Shown piece after piece: positions 39,602 through 48,449 of a stretch of 64,000 nucleotides of DNA. Location of the stretch: contig CAKOSN010000006.1 in the NCBI GenBank assembly GCA_934102255.1, forward strand, positions 17,952-81,951, given 5' to 3'. This DNA is from an uncultured Bacilli bacterium. Its GTDB lineage: Bacteria > Bacillota_I > Bacilli_A > RF39 > UBA660. The translations under genes were made by a program, and so were the position numbers. A model generated the notes under the pieces. The model worked only from the letters and a program-made list of their open reading frames with translations, was not told where the DNA came from and searched no databases. Within the stretch, counting starts at the first letter, position 1, and each line of letters starts with the position of its first letter.

Positions 39602-40126
39602 TTAATCTAAGTTCTTACCAGTGGCTTTAGATCTTAAGGTATCAGCATCACTTATAGTTGTAGTTGCAACTGTTTTAGCTGATTCTTGGAATTGGGCATA
39701 AGCACTATCAAGACCTGCTGCAACTTGATCTAGGCCAGTTAAATATGTAGTCATTAAATCTTTAACAGATTTTACATATTGACGAGCAGCCTCATTAGTT
39801 TCCCCTTTTAAGAATGTATCAATTTCTTTACCGTCATCGAAACTGTTTACAGAAGCTTGCATTTCTTGAACATATTTTTTGATGTCAGATTTTACATCTT
39901 CAATAGCCGATTCGCTCATACCAGCGAAGCCACCATCGTAAATCTTACTTGGAGTTGTAGCGCCAGTTATACTATTTTTAATTGATGATGTAGCATCTTT
40001 AACAGTGTTTACACCTTCTTTAACAACATCAGCGCCTGATTTCCAAATACCAGAAAGAGCATTCCACGCCATTCCAACAGGAGAAGAATTCCACATAAAT
40101 TTTCCAACACTACCTAATAGACCCAT
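39602..40126 (-). CDS. T7SS locus A larger substrate-like protein (GGFAGMS)
   Basis: 174 residues from ATG at 40126 (AGGT upstream; the longer frame overlaps the previous gene). N-terminal Gly/Ala-rich, mildly hydrophobic segment (SPVGMAWNALSGIWKS) then a helical hairpin domain after the turn DGGFAGMS. The same GGFxGMS turn occurs in the locus B homologue at 46895-47383. Probably a secreted effector or adaptor; no toxin domain visible. Confidence 0.65.
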   Translation of the reverse strand: MGLLGSVGKFMWNSSPVGMAWNALSGIWKSGADVVKEGVNTVKDATSSIKNSITGATTPSKIYDGGFAGMSESAIEDVKSDIKKYVQEMQASVNSFDDGKEIDTFLKGETNEAARQYVKSVKDLMTTYLTGLDQVAAGLDSAYAQFQESAKTVATTTISDADTLRSKATGKNLD

Positions 40127-40127
40127 A

Positions 40128-40448
40128 CTAGTTACCTGCCTTTCCAAATAAACTATCTTCAGCCTCAGCCATTTTATTAACAATTTTAGCCATTTCTTGT
40201 TCTAAAGTTTCATAGTAAACATCCAAAGTAGCTGACATTTTGTTTGCTAACTCAACCATATTTTCCTTAAATCTGTCTGCAGAAGCCCCTCTCCAAGCAC
40301 TATCTACACCACTTTGTAATTCACTCATGTACTTAGACATAGAATTTTTTGTTTGTTCTATTAAATTAGCCTTAATATTAGCCATTGCAGTTTTCATTGC
40401 TTCAGGATCATAACCAATTGTAGAACTATTAATATCATTTAAAGCCAT
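40128..40448 (-). CDS. WXG100-like T7SS substrate, locus A (W-R-G)
   Basis: 106 residues, two long helices with AWRGASADRFKENM in the middle (Trp-Arg-Gly at 52-54): a WXG100 (ESAT-6-like) protein. Starts MALNDINSSTIGYD like its locus B homologue (47383-47703). AGGAGG upstream of ATG. Likely T7SS substrate and EssC ligand. Confidence 0.8.
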   Translation of the reverse strand: MALNDINSSTIGYDPEAMKTAMANIKANLIEQTKNSMSKYMSELQSGVDSAWRGASADRFKENMVELANKMSATLDVYYETLEQEMAKIVNKMAEAEDSLFGKAGN

Positions 40449-40462
40449 AACATATCCTCCTC

Positions 40463-40792
40463 TTAATCTATCATGTTTTTGCTTTTCTCTTTAATAGATG
40501 CAGCTAAATCATTAATAAGGGTAGTAAGATAATTTGTATCTTCTTTAACCTTTTTCGTTAACATAATTAAATCATCAGAATATGAAACAATATTACTTTT
40601 TATTCTTTCATAATTACTGCTTAAACTAGTCATTTTAACATTCAAAGCATCAAAAGTATCACCTTTATAGTAATCCTCTAAACTTATAAACTTACTATAA
40701 ATATCATTAAACAGCTCTGATATTCTATCAGCATAATCTAAAATATCCATACTAAGTTCGCCTAGAGCATCAACATTTACTTCATACCCCAT
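40463..40792 (-). CDS. T7SS locus A small helical protein 1
   Basis: 109 residues from ATG at 40792 (AAAGGG upstream; the TTG-initiated longer frame is less likely). Helical hairpin with DYYKGDTFDALN at the turn, resembling WXG100 proteins where Tyr-Lys-Gly replaces Trp-x-Gly. Homologue in locus B at 47706-48065. First gene after the locus A substrate promoter. Confidence 0.65.
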   Translation of the reverse strand: MGYEVNVDALGELSMDILDYADRISELFNDIYSKFISLEDYYKGDTFDALNVKMTSLSSNYERIKSNIVSYSDDLIMLTKKVKEDTNYLTTLINDLAASIKEKSKNMID

Positions 40793-40844
40793 AAAACGAT
40801 TAACCCTTTCTATCAAGCCTCACGTACTCTCTACGTTCATCTTC

Positions 40845-40872
40845 ATTTTAACATAAATAAAAGACTTGTAAA
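40845..40872 (-). promoter_or_regulatory. Promoter of locus A substrate genes
   Basis: Minus-strand TTTACA (40867-40872), 16-base spacer, TAAAAT (40845-40850). Separates EsaB from the substrate genes, which therefore form their own unit. Confidence 0.6.
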
Positions 40873-40932
40873 CACTTTTTTAATTTTTTTTATTTAATTA
40901 GTGTCAACAAGCCCTAAATTTTACATTAATTT

Positions 40933-41184
40933 TTAAAATAATACTAACTCTGTACCATTTCTAATATCACTTTTACGTACTAATAAATCTTTAGAATAAA
41001 TTAATCCAGTCTGTCTATTAGCAAGAAATACATTATCTTTTTTAGGATAAACTTTAGAAAGTTCACTTACAACATTACACAGTAATATTCCTATTTCCCC
41101 AATATATTTATTAACAGGAATATACATTTCATAAGTTTGATCTATTTCAGGTACAAATAACTTTATTAAAACTTTATATTCCAT
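40933..41184 (-). CDS. esaB: EsaB/YukD-like ubiquitin-fold protein, locus A
   Basis: 83 residues. Beta-grasp pattern: IKLFVPEIDQTYEMYIP, helix, then SKDLLVRKSDIRNGTELVLF. This matches EsaB/YukD, a small cytosolic regulator or accessory protein of Firmicutes T7SS. ATG overlaps the essC stop (TAATG). 90% or so of positions are conserved or similar with the locus B copy at 48198. Confidence 0.85.
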   Translation of the reverse strand: MEYKVLIKLFVPEIDQTYEMYIPVNKYIGEIGILLCNVVSELSKVYPKKDNVFLANRQTGLIYSKDLLVRKSDIRNGTELVLF

Positions 41185-44100
41185 TATTCATCACCATCCA
41201 TCATTACTTTAATAACTTTATAAGAATCACTATCTACTTCATATCCTAAACCAGCAAAGCTAAGTTTCTTATCATCATTAGTTAAACTACTAGTCTTAAA
41301 TAGACTCTGAGTTCCAAAACCATCACCTAACCACAAGCCATTTTTATCAAGTTCATTATACCAACGTTCTAATTTTAAACTTCTAATCTTATCATAATCA
41401 TCAATCATAATATAAATAGTCTTTTTAGCATCTTTAACATGACTAAATAAGTTATCATAAATCTCCGCGCCAGCCTTAGTTAAACGTTTTTTATACTGAC
41501 CCATACCTATAACAATATTAACAGCATAATCTTGGGAATCACTTCTATTTAGGCAATCATGTTCTAAAGAAGCCGTTAAAACATCAAAATCATCATTAAA
41601 TAATTTAATATCTAACTCCGGTAACTTAAAGATATTTAAAATATCAATAACTCTAACCTTTACATTAGGTACTTTAGCTAAAATATTAGTAAGAGCATAA
41701 ATAAATGATATATAATCTCTAATATTACGTCCTGTAAATAAATGAATTTTACTCTTAAGTAAGTCATATTTAGTAACATTTTTACCAACTAAATCATAAC
41801 CAAATGGTACTTTACTTAAATCAGTTATATATTTAACTAAATCATCACTAGTAACATTTTCTGGTACTTTTATTAATTGTTTTACTTTATATAAATAGTA
41901 ATCACATAATTGTTCCGCAAATTGTTTTATAGTTTCTGTTTCTTTTTCAATCGGAACAATATAAGCAGTTTGGAATTCATTATAAGAATTAACATCAGCA
42001 TCATTAATTTTAACAATACCACGACCTAAAACATTCTTTGGTATTAAACCACGACGACAATTTGTAATATTACGATACAATGAGTCATCTTTCATTTGCA
42101 TAACAATAGTATGGTTAAAGTACTGTAATTGTCTTTGTCTTAAAGCCGTCTGAGAAGTAACACTGACAACAAAAACAATACCATATTTAGCAGCATCTCT
42201 AAATAAATTTGTAAAGATATCTGTTAATTTTGAATAATTTTCACATAAAACATCAAAAGCATTAATTGTAAAGCAAATTAGTGGTAATTTTTGTTCATTC
42301 ATTTGATTATAATATGTAAATGAACCATTATAATCTGCCATCATATTTTTACGATTTTCAAATTCTTCAGCAATCAAACTAATAATATTAATAACAGAAT
42401 CAGGGTCATCTTGTAATATAACTTCTCCAACTTGTGGGAATTTTAAGAAACGACGCAACGATTCACTACCAAAATCAATTATATAATGGGCAATTTCATA
42501 AGGAGTGTGTTCGATTATAGACGACCAAAGTAGTGTTGATATAAATCTTTCGCCACTAGCTAAATTATTACTAATTATAGCTACATTACCATTAGCTAAA
42601 TCGATTTCTAGTAAGCCTTGTCTTTGATTTGCTGGATCATCAAATTCACCAACGGCTATTTTATAAGTATAAGGCAAAGCTTTAGTACGATTATATTTTT
42701 TACACAAATCACTAATCATAATAGTAGCAGGCATAACTGGTAACCATAATGGATGAATGCTAAAGGTTTTTTCATCATTTAAGTTAGAAATATATTTGAC
42801 TACATTTAATAGCTCTTCACCTTGAGCTACTTGATTTTCTTCCTTTTTAATACTATTAAATGAACGAATAGTACGACCAACATTATCAATATAGACAATA
42901 GAGTCATCAATTTTTACTTTTAAAACATCGGAAGGATAATACTTCGCACCACACCATGCTGACTGCCCTAAATTGTAATAATCATTATTACCAACTTGTA
43001 AATAGAAAGAACCGGTTTGTTTTAAGAAAGCAGCATCTGGACGTTTTAAAACTTCCATGGAATCACTCTTATCCTGTACCTTCAAACATACTTTAAACTT
43101 CGAGTTAGACCAGATTTGATCATTAACAACACCACTTGGTTTCTGAGTTGCCAAAATCAAATGGATACCCAAAGAACGACCTATACGTGATGTCGAAATT
43201 AATTGTTCCATAAACTCAGATTGTTGTTGCTTTAATTCGGCAAACTCATCACAAATAATTAATAAATGACTTAATGGTTCGCTAACTAAACCAGCACGAT
43301 ATAACTCTTGATATTTATAAATATTCATTGAACTTTCTTTTAATTTTTCTCTGGTATCATTAAATATAGCTTGACGACGGCGTAGCTCTGAATCAATCGC
43401 TGCAATCGAACGATAAATTTCTGATTTATCAAGGTTGGTAATTGTTCCAACTAAGTGTGGAAGTTTAATACCTAATTCTTGGTTTAAGAAACTCATGGCC
43501 AAGCCACCGCCCTTATAATCGATAAGGACAAATTGAACTTCTTCAGGGCTGAAATTAACAGCAAGCGACAAAATATAAGTAATAATCCACTCTGATTTAC
43601 CAGAACCAGTAGTACCAGCAACTAAACCATGAGGTCCATAAGCTTTTTCATGAATATCCATCTTAAAGACTTCCCCATTTTGGTCGATACCAATAGGAAC
43701 CGATAACGATAAAACAGGGTTATTATTAGTCCATCTTTCTAAACTGTTTAGCTGTTCAACGCGACTTAAATTATATAATTCTAAGAAAGTCAAAGACGTT
43801 GGTAACTCATATTTTTCTTTTTCAACTTGAACTGGAATATTAGCAAGCTTTTGAACTTGAGCATAAATATTTATCTCATCTTTATTATTAAAATCAGCTT
43901 TAAATATTCTTTGGTCTTTATTTATCTGACTAGTCATAATAGCTGATTCGGTTTCATTAACTACAATAAAATCAGAAATTTCACTTGGAAGTGAAGTAAT
44001 ACTATCTGATGTCATAATTATAGAAAAACCAACATTTTGTTTATATCTTAAAATCTTACTTACCAAAGAAACATTTCTTGAAGTCACAATATCATCTATA

Positions 44101-45773
44101 AAAAATAAATAATATGGACGATAATTAGTAAAACGCTTACGGAAATAGTTTTCATCCCCATTATCATCTACAACTTCTGACTCACTGTTAGCAACTCTGG
44201 CATCAAATTTTTTCTCTAACTCACTAGCTATAATTGAAAATTCTTCAACCGTTGTGGCAAAATAACGTAGATTCTTCTGATTATCCCAACAATGAGGCGC
44301 TATTCTTAAATAGTCAAAACGTTCAGGATGCTTAGAAAACACTACTATTTTTAAGTCAGTATAAGAATGAAAAGTCAACATTTCTAAAAATAAACAATCT
44401 AAGAAAGGATTAATTATAGCTTCTTCACCAACAATCGCATTAACACTATGGTCAGTAAAATTATAACTTACAGGAACATCCTCAATAAATAATGAATCTT
44501 TAACAATATCCTTAGTTTTTCTAAGTAAGTTATCCTCATCTTCTAAAGTAAATTTTTCCTCCGGAATATTAATTCTTATTTTCGTATAAGTTCTACCAAT
44601 TCCCAAACGAATATCTAAAAAATCTTCATGGTCAATACTACGTTGCCATAACTCTTTAGTTTTATTATCTATAATACTAATACATTTATCAGCCGAAGGA
44701 AAATTATTAATAATAATACTTCTCTGTTCATCTTTAATTTCATTAATTTGCTTTCTTTTGTCTTCTAAATATTTAGTATACTTACTCTGTCTTAAAGCTT
44801 CTCTTTTCTTTCTTCTTTTACTGGCAATAATTCTGGTAATAGTTGGCCATAGTAAAGCCCCGACTACTGTAATACCAACGGTTGCTAAAGAAATAATCAA
44901 ACGATAGTTAGAGCCTTCGCCACTTACATAATAGCCAAGATAACTTACCATAGATAAAACCGAAGTACTTATCATCGTAAGCTGTGGCCCAATTACTAAG
45001 ATAAAAGGTGTATCATCCTCAGGAGCAGGTGCTGGTGGTTCATCAACAATTACTAATCCTTCTTGAACTATATAGTTTAGTCTTGGCGCTTTAAAAAAAT
45101 AGTCATTTTTACTAAACAATGGTAACTCTTCTACTTTACGTTTCTGATAATCAGCAAGTTTATTACCATCAGTAGCAAAAGTACGATAATTTAAATTAGT
45201 CGTATTAACCGTTAATTTCTTACCCGGTTGATTAATAATTAGCCAGTTTCCAAAAAAGATTATTTTTAAGCCATAATATAAAACATAATCACCACTTAAA
45301 GCCACACTAACATCTTTTAAATTACCATGAGAATTAAAAAAATGATTAGAAGCTGTACTAATACTAAAACGACCATTATTAACCATAGAAATATTTAAAA
45401 TATCATTACCATTATTAGTACGACCATCATAAGGATAGAAGATATCACAATTAGAACTATTACCAACCGTAATAGGTGTAAACATTTCTAATATCTCAAC
45501 ATTTTCATCATAGCGAGGAATAGAAGTTAAAATAAAATTAGCATTATCATAACTAGAAAAAATACTGTAACATTTAAAAGTTTCTAAATCATTACTATCA
45601 TTTACAATATCGTTAGAAACATAATCCTTACTTAAATTAATTTTCCAAGTACCATTTACCCCAGTAATATTACCAAGTAAGTTATCTTTTATTTTTAAAG
45701 GATACATACCACTTATTTGGTTAGGTAAATTTAATTTTTCAAATATATCATTAAAAAATATAAAAACTATCAT
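41184..45773 (-). CDS. essC: EssC-like T7SS ATPase, locus A
   Basis: 1529 residues. N-terminal FHA-like domains (for example ITVGNSSNCDIFYPYDG), two membrane segments near 255-320, then FtsK/SpoIIIE ATPase modules. The first module has Walker A GTTGSGKS near residue 720, FVLIDYKGGGLAM (Walker B) and GRSLGIHLILATQKPSG. Later modules have degenerate P-loops (ISNNLASGER), as in known EssC where only one or two are active. Length matches S. aureus EssC (about 1480). Powers export of WXG100 substrates. Followed by esaB with an overlapping start. Confidence 0.92.
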   Translation of the reverse strand: MIVFIFFNDIFEKLNLPNQISGMYPLKIKDNLLGNITGVNGTWKINLSKDYVSNDIVNDSNDLETFKCYSIFSSYDNANFILTSIPRYDENVEILEMFTPITVGNSSNCDIFYPYDGRTNNGNDILNISMVNNGRFSISTASNHFFNSHGNLKDVSVALSGDYVLYYGLKIIFFGNWLIINQPGKKLTVNTTNLNYRTFATDGNKLADYQKRKVEELPLFSKNDYFFKAPRLNYIVQEGLVIVDEPPAPAPEDDTPFILVIGPQLTMISTSVLSMVSYLGYYVSGEGSNYRLIISLATVGITVVGALLWPTITRIIASKRRKKREALRQSKYTKYLEDKRKQINEIKDEQRSIIINNFPSADKCISIIDNKTKELWQRSIDHEDFLDIRLGIGRTYTKIRINIPEEKFTLEDEDNLLRKTKDIVKDSLFIEDVPVSYNFTDHSVNAIVGEEAIINPFLDCLFLEMLTFHSYTDLKIVVFSKHPERFDYLRIAPHCWDNQKNLRYFATTVEEFSIIASELEKKFDARVANSESEVVDDNGDENYFRKRFTNYRPYYLFFIDDIVTSRNVSLVSKILRYKQNVGFSIIMTSDSITSLPSEISDFIVVNETESAIMTSQINKDQRIFKADFNNKDEINIYAQVQKLANIPVQVEKEKYELPTSLTFLELYNLSRVEQLNSLERWTNNNPVLSLSVPIGIDQNGEVFKMDIHEKAYGPHGLVAGTTGSGKSEWIITYILSLAVNFSPEEVQFVLIDYKGGGLAMSFLNQELGIKLPHLVGTITNLDKSEIYRSIAAIDSELRRRQAIFNDTREKLKESSMNIYKYQELYRAGLVSEPLSHLLIICDEFAELKQQQSEFMEQLISTSRIGRSLGIHLILATQKPSGVVNDQIWSNSKFKVCLKVQDKSDSMEVLKRPDAAFLKQTGSFYLQVGNNDYYNLGQSAWCGAKYYPSDVLKVKIDDSIVYIDNVGRTIRSFNSIKKEENQVAQGEELLNVVKYISNLNDEKTFSIHPLWLPVMPATIMISDLCKKYNRTKALPYTYKIAVGEFDDPANQRQGLLEIDLANGNVAIISNNLASGERFISTLLWSSIIEHTPYEIAHYIIDFGSESLRRFLKFPQVGEVILQDDPDSVINIISLIAEEFENRKNMMADYNGSFTYYNQMNEQKLPLICFTINAFDVLCENYSKLTDIFTNLFRDAAKYGIVFVVSVTSQTALRQRQLQYFNHTIVMQMKDDSLYRNITNCRRGLIPKNVLGRGIVKINDADVNSYNEFQTAYIVPIEKETETIKQFAEQLCDYYLYKVKQLIKVPENVTSDDLVKYITDLSKVPFGYDLVGKNVTKYDLLKSKIHLFTGRNIRDYISFIYALTNILAKVPNVKVRVIDILNIFKLPELDIKLFNDDFDVLTASLEHDCLNRSDSQDYAVNIVIGMGQYKKRLTKAGAEIYDNLFSHVKDAKKTIYIMIDDYDKIRSLKLERWYNELDKNGLWLGDGFGTQSLFKTSSLTNDDKKLSFAGLGYEVDSDSYKVIKVMMDGDE

Positions 45774-45784
45774 AACAAAACCTC

Positions 45785-45834
45785 TACTATTCTTATATTA
45801 AGTATAACACATAAAAGTAGCTATTCACAGTAAA
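45785..45834 (-). promoter_or_regulatory. 50-bp conserved promoter block, locus A
   Basis: 49 of 50 bases identical to 54475-54524 in the same orientation. On the minus strand: TGTGAA at 45824-45829, 17-base spacer, extended -10 TGT-TATACT (45801-45806), about 20 bases before the likely start region of essC A. Shared control of both machinery operons is inferred. Confidence 0.75.
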
Positions 45835-45848
45835 TTTATTTAACAGCA

Positions 45849-45869
45849 CAAAAAAAGGACAGAGGTCCT
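45849..45869 (-). terminator. Terminator of T7SS locus B
   Basis: Minus strand AGGAC, loop CTCT, GTCCT, then seven T. It lies between locus B and locus A, so the two loci are separate units. Confidence 0.8.
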
Positions 45870-45921
45870 CTTAAATTATTATTGTATTATTAAATAAAAT
45901 CAACAATACCATTTATTACAA

Positions 45922-46227
45922 TTAAACAATCATTCTATCTCGTTCTTTTATATCATAGACTTCTACAGCAGAATTATCTCTTATAACAGAATCTTCTAAA
46001 TCAGCATAATTAAAATCTACTCTTTCAATTTTACTCTCTAATCTTTCAACTTCAGTTATATAACTGCCTATTAAACTATAAAGACTTCTAACATAACTAG
46101 TATATTGAAAAGAACTAGGCACATCATAATTGCATGATGCTTTAGCATTGTACAAATCTTTTTTAACACTATCTAATTTAAAATCAATTTTATTTTTTAA
46201 TCCCTGCTCTGGATATACAAGTCTCAT
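45922..46227 (-). CDS. T7SS locus B small helical protein 6
   Basis: 101 residues, helical, homologue of 38704-39009 (same length, MRLVYPEQGL start, KERDRMIV end). Overlaps the previous gene by four bases. No WXG motif. Last gene of locus B. Confidence 0.7.
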   Translation of the reverse strand: MRLVYPEQGLKNKIDFKLDSVKKDLYNAKASCNYDVPSSFQYTSYVRSLYSLIGSYITEVERLESKIERVDFNYADLEDSVIRDNSAVEVYDIKERDRMIV

Positions 46228-46517
46228 TCAATACCTCTATTTTTGCTAATACAACTAGAAACTGAACGCATATTTGAATTCAAACTTTTAGCAAGAAGAC
46301 GAATAGAATTCACAAACTTTTTATATTCTAAGCGGTCTTTTTCATACGTGCTAAAGTAATAAGTTGCTGTTTGACCTACCCATTCCCTCGAAGTAATTGG
46401 CACATTATTCATTTTGTTAAAGAATTTATTAAATTCACTATCTAAATCATTGCATAATTTAATAATTTCATTTGCTATATCTTTAGCCTCTGTAGTATCA
46501 ACATATTTTATTGCCAT
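46224..46517 (-). CDS. WXG100-like T7SS substrate, locus B (W-V-G)
   Basis: 97 residues from ATG at 46517 (AGGTG upstream; the longer frame would overlap the previous gene). SREWVGQTATYYF places Trp-Val-Gly at 46-48 as in its locus A homologue at 39006. WXG100 family. Confidence 0.75.
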   Translation of the reverse strand: MAIKYVDTTEAKDIANEIIKLCNDLDSEFNKFFNKMNNVPITSREWVGQTATYYFSTYEKDRLEYKKFVNSIRLLAKSLNSNMRSVSSCISKNRGIE

Positions 46518-46524
46518 AAAACAC

Positions 46525-46884
46525 CTATTTAAACATTCCTTTAAGAATACCTTCAACTATTTTCGAACCAATTTCACTATTAGGTGAACTAGTAGAATCT
46601 GAACTAGCCATTTGCTTTTCAAGACTTTTAATTTGAGCATCAATAGCAGGAATTATTTTATTCAAAATTGTATTAGCAGTTTCTTTTATCTTTTTTTCTA
46701 AGTTTTGACTACGACTAGCAAGTGCTGAAGAATTATCGTCAATAGTATAATTTTTATCAATAATATTTTTTATTTCTTTAATATCAGTATCAGAACTCAA
46801 AAGTAATTTTGCAGTATTATTAAGCGATTGTTTTAATGTTTTATATTTATTTATTTCTCTTAAAGATGTATCAGCAGATATCAT
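46525..46884 (-). CDS. T7SS locus B small helical protein 4
   Basis: 119 residues, helical; IIPAIDAQIKSLE matches the homologue at 39309-39593, with an extra Ser/Thr/Pro tail (SSDSTSSPNSEIG) and a final helix. Unknown function; probably partners an adjacent WXG100 protein. Confidence 0.65.
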   Translation of the reverse strand: MISADTSLREINKYKTLKQSLNNTAKLLLSSDTDIKEIKNIIDKNYTIDDNSSALASRSQNLEKKIKETANTILNKIIPAIDAQIKSLEKQMASSDSTSSPNSEIGSKIVEGILKGMFK

Positions 46885-46894
46885 AATTTATTTT

Positions 46895-47383
46895 CTAATT
46901 CAAGTTTATTTGTTCTGCATCAAGTCTAATTTGTTCTGCATTACTCTTAATTTCTGATGCAGCATTATTAACATCTGATGCAATAGATTGTCCAGAAGCT
47001 ATAAAATTATTGTAAGCTTCTTCCATTTCACCAAGTTCCCTTCTCATTTGTGAAACGTAAGCTACTAAAAGATGTTTTACAGCATCAATAAAATCATATG
47101 CAGCAGTTTGAGGATCTCCCTTTAAAGCAAGTGTTATGTCACCTTCTTGGTCAAAACCGTTAATCAATTCATCAATCTCATTGCAAAATCCATTTAATTG
47201 ACTTGCTAATTCCATAAAGCCATCACGACTCATTCCTGTAAAGCCGCCAGACCAAACACTCTTAAAACCAGTAGTAGTAGAATTAACAATATTTGCTAAC
47301 ATACTCTTACCTTGTGTTAGTATAGTAGATGCAGTATCTCCTATATTATGTTGAATATTTCCAACTGTACTTTTAATAGACAT
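46895..47383 (-). CDS. T7SS locus B larger substrate-like protein (GGFTGMS)
   Basis: 162 residues. Gly/Ser-rich N-terminal part, turn WSGGFTGMSRDGF and helical hairpin, homologous in layout to 39602-40126. Its ATG overlaps the stop of the previous gene. Likely exported or accessory; no enzymatic motif visible. Confidence 0.65.
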   Translation of the reverse strand: MSIKSTVGNIQHNIGDTASTILTQGKSMLANIVNSTTTGFKSVWSGGFTGMSRDGFMELASQLNGFCNEIDELINGFDQEGDITLALKGDPQTAAYDFIDAVKHLLVAYVSQMRRELGEMEEAYNNFIASGQSIASDVNNAASEIKSNAEQIRLDAEQINLN

Positions 47384-47703
47384 TATTCACCCCTCCTACT
47401 AGTTACAAGAGCATTATCAGTTTCTGCCATAGTATTAACTATATCATACATTTCTGCTTTTAATTGCTCATACGCCTCATTTAATCCAGCGATAACCTCA
47501 TCTTTATCATATTCCATGTTTTCTTTAAAAGTTTCAGCAGATTGTCCTACCCAAGCGTTGTCAACGTATTCTCTTAAACTTGCCATACTTTCATTCATTT
47601 TTGTAATAGTATCATTTATAACATGCGTTTGCAAATTATTTAATGCATCAGCAACATTATTTTGATCGAAGCCAATTGTAGCTCCTTCAATTGTTAAAGC
47701 CAT
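47383..47703 (-). CDS. WXG100-like T7SS substrate, locus B (W-V-G)
   Basis: 106 residues; DNAWVGQSAETFKENM in the inter-helix turn. Starts MALTIEGATIGFD, homologue of 40128-40448. GGAGG-like site upstream. WXG100 family. Confidence 0.8.
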   Translation of the reverse strand: MALTIEGATIGFDQNNVADALNNLQTHVINDTITKMNESMASLREYVDNAWVGQSAETFKENMEYDKDEVIAGLNEAYEQLKAEMYDIVNTMAETDNALVTSRRGE

Positions 47704-47705
47704 AA

Positions 47706-48065
47706 TTAAAATTCCTCCTTATCGTAATTTATTTTTTTGGCTTGTTCTTCAGTAGCATCTTTAAACTTATCAATAAGACTGGCAATATATCTAGAATTAT
47801 CACGCATCTTCTTTATAAGAGTAACTAAATCATCGGAATAAACACAAAAATTATTCTTTATTATTTCATAATTCTGTGCTAAATCATTATACTTGGAAAT
47901 AATAATTTTACATGCTTCTGAATCGTAATACTTAGATAATCTACTCATTTGATAATCTATTTTTTCAAATAGTTCCATAATTCTATCCGAGTAATCTAAG
48001 ACATTAACACTCAAAGAAGCCAATGCATCTTCATTTATTCCACTGTATATACCGTCACTCTTCAT
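47706..48065 (-). CDS. T7SS locus B small helical protein 1
   Basis: 119 residues, helical hairpin with KYYDSEACKII at the turn, homologue of 40463-40792; the Gly of the WXG-like turn is absent. GAGGTG site before ATG. First gene of the locus B substrate unit. Confidence 0.65.
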   Translation of the reverse strand: MKSDGIYSGINEDALASLSVNVLDYSDRIMELFEKIDYQMSRLSKYYDSEACKIIISKYNDLAQNYEIIKNNFCVYSDDLVTLIKKMRDNSRYIASLIDKFKDATEEQAKKINYDKEEF

Positions 48066-48084
48066 TTAGTCACCTCTACCAAAA

Positions 48085-48114
48085 AACGTGAACAACTTTC
48101 CCTATGTTCACGTT
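48085..48114 (-). promoter_or_regulatory. Perfect 9-bp inverted repeat at the locus B substrate start site
   Basis: AACGTGAAC and GTTCACGTT around 12 bases. The upstream arm begins 2 bases after the -10 box, so the repeat spans the expected transcription start. It may be a repressor operator, or a 5' hairpin/attenuator since a T-run follows on the minus strand. Confidence 0.65.
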
Positions 48115-48115
48115 C

Positions 48116-48144
48116 ATTATATAATGTCATTTTTCTATTTTCAA
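48116..48144 (-). promoter_or_regulatory. Promoter of locus B substrate genes
   Basis: Minus-strand TTGAAA (48139-48144), 17-base spacer, consensus TATAAT (48116-48121). Confidence 0.8.
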
Positions 48145-48197
48145 GATATTTATAATACATTTTACATTAATTATATTAAAAATTGACATTTTTCTTA

Positions 48198-48449
48198 TCA
48201 TAGTAATACTAATTCTGTACCATTCCTTATATTAGTTTGTCTAATCAAATAATCCTTAGGATAAATTTGTCCAGTTATACGATTACATAGCAAAGCATTT
48301 TCTCTTACAGGATAAACATTTGATAATTCTCTAACTACACTAGTGAGTAAGACTGAAATATCTCCAACAAATTTATTAACAGGAATGTAAAACTCATACG
48401 TCTCATCAATTTCTGGGACAAACAATTTTATCAAAACTTTATATTCCAT
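48198..48449 (-). CDS. esaB: EsaB/YukD-like ubiquitin-fold protein, locus B
   Basis: 83 residues, same length and beta-grasp pattern as the locus A copy at 40933 (IKLFVPEIDETYEFYIP ... RQTNIRNGTELVLL). Start overlaps the essC stop. Small T7SS accessory protein. Confidence 0.85.
   Translation of the reverse strand: MEYKVLIKLFVPEIDETYEFYIPVNKFVGDISVLLTSVVRELSNVYPVRENALLCNRITGQIYPKDYLIRQTNIRNGTELVLL

Noticed and set aside
40873..40925. Terminator between esaB and the substrate genes in locus A
   Set aside because: An imperfect TTGT.GACACT / AGTGT.TACAA pairing exists, but its loop is long and no T-run follows on the minus strand; not reported as a feature.
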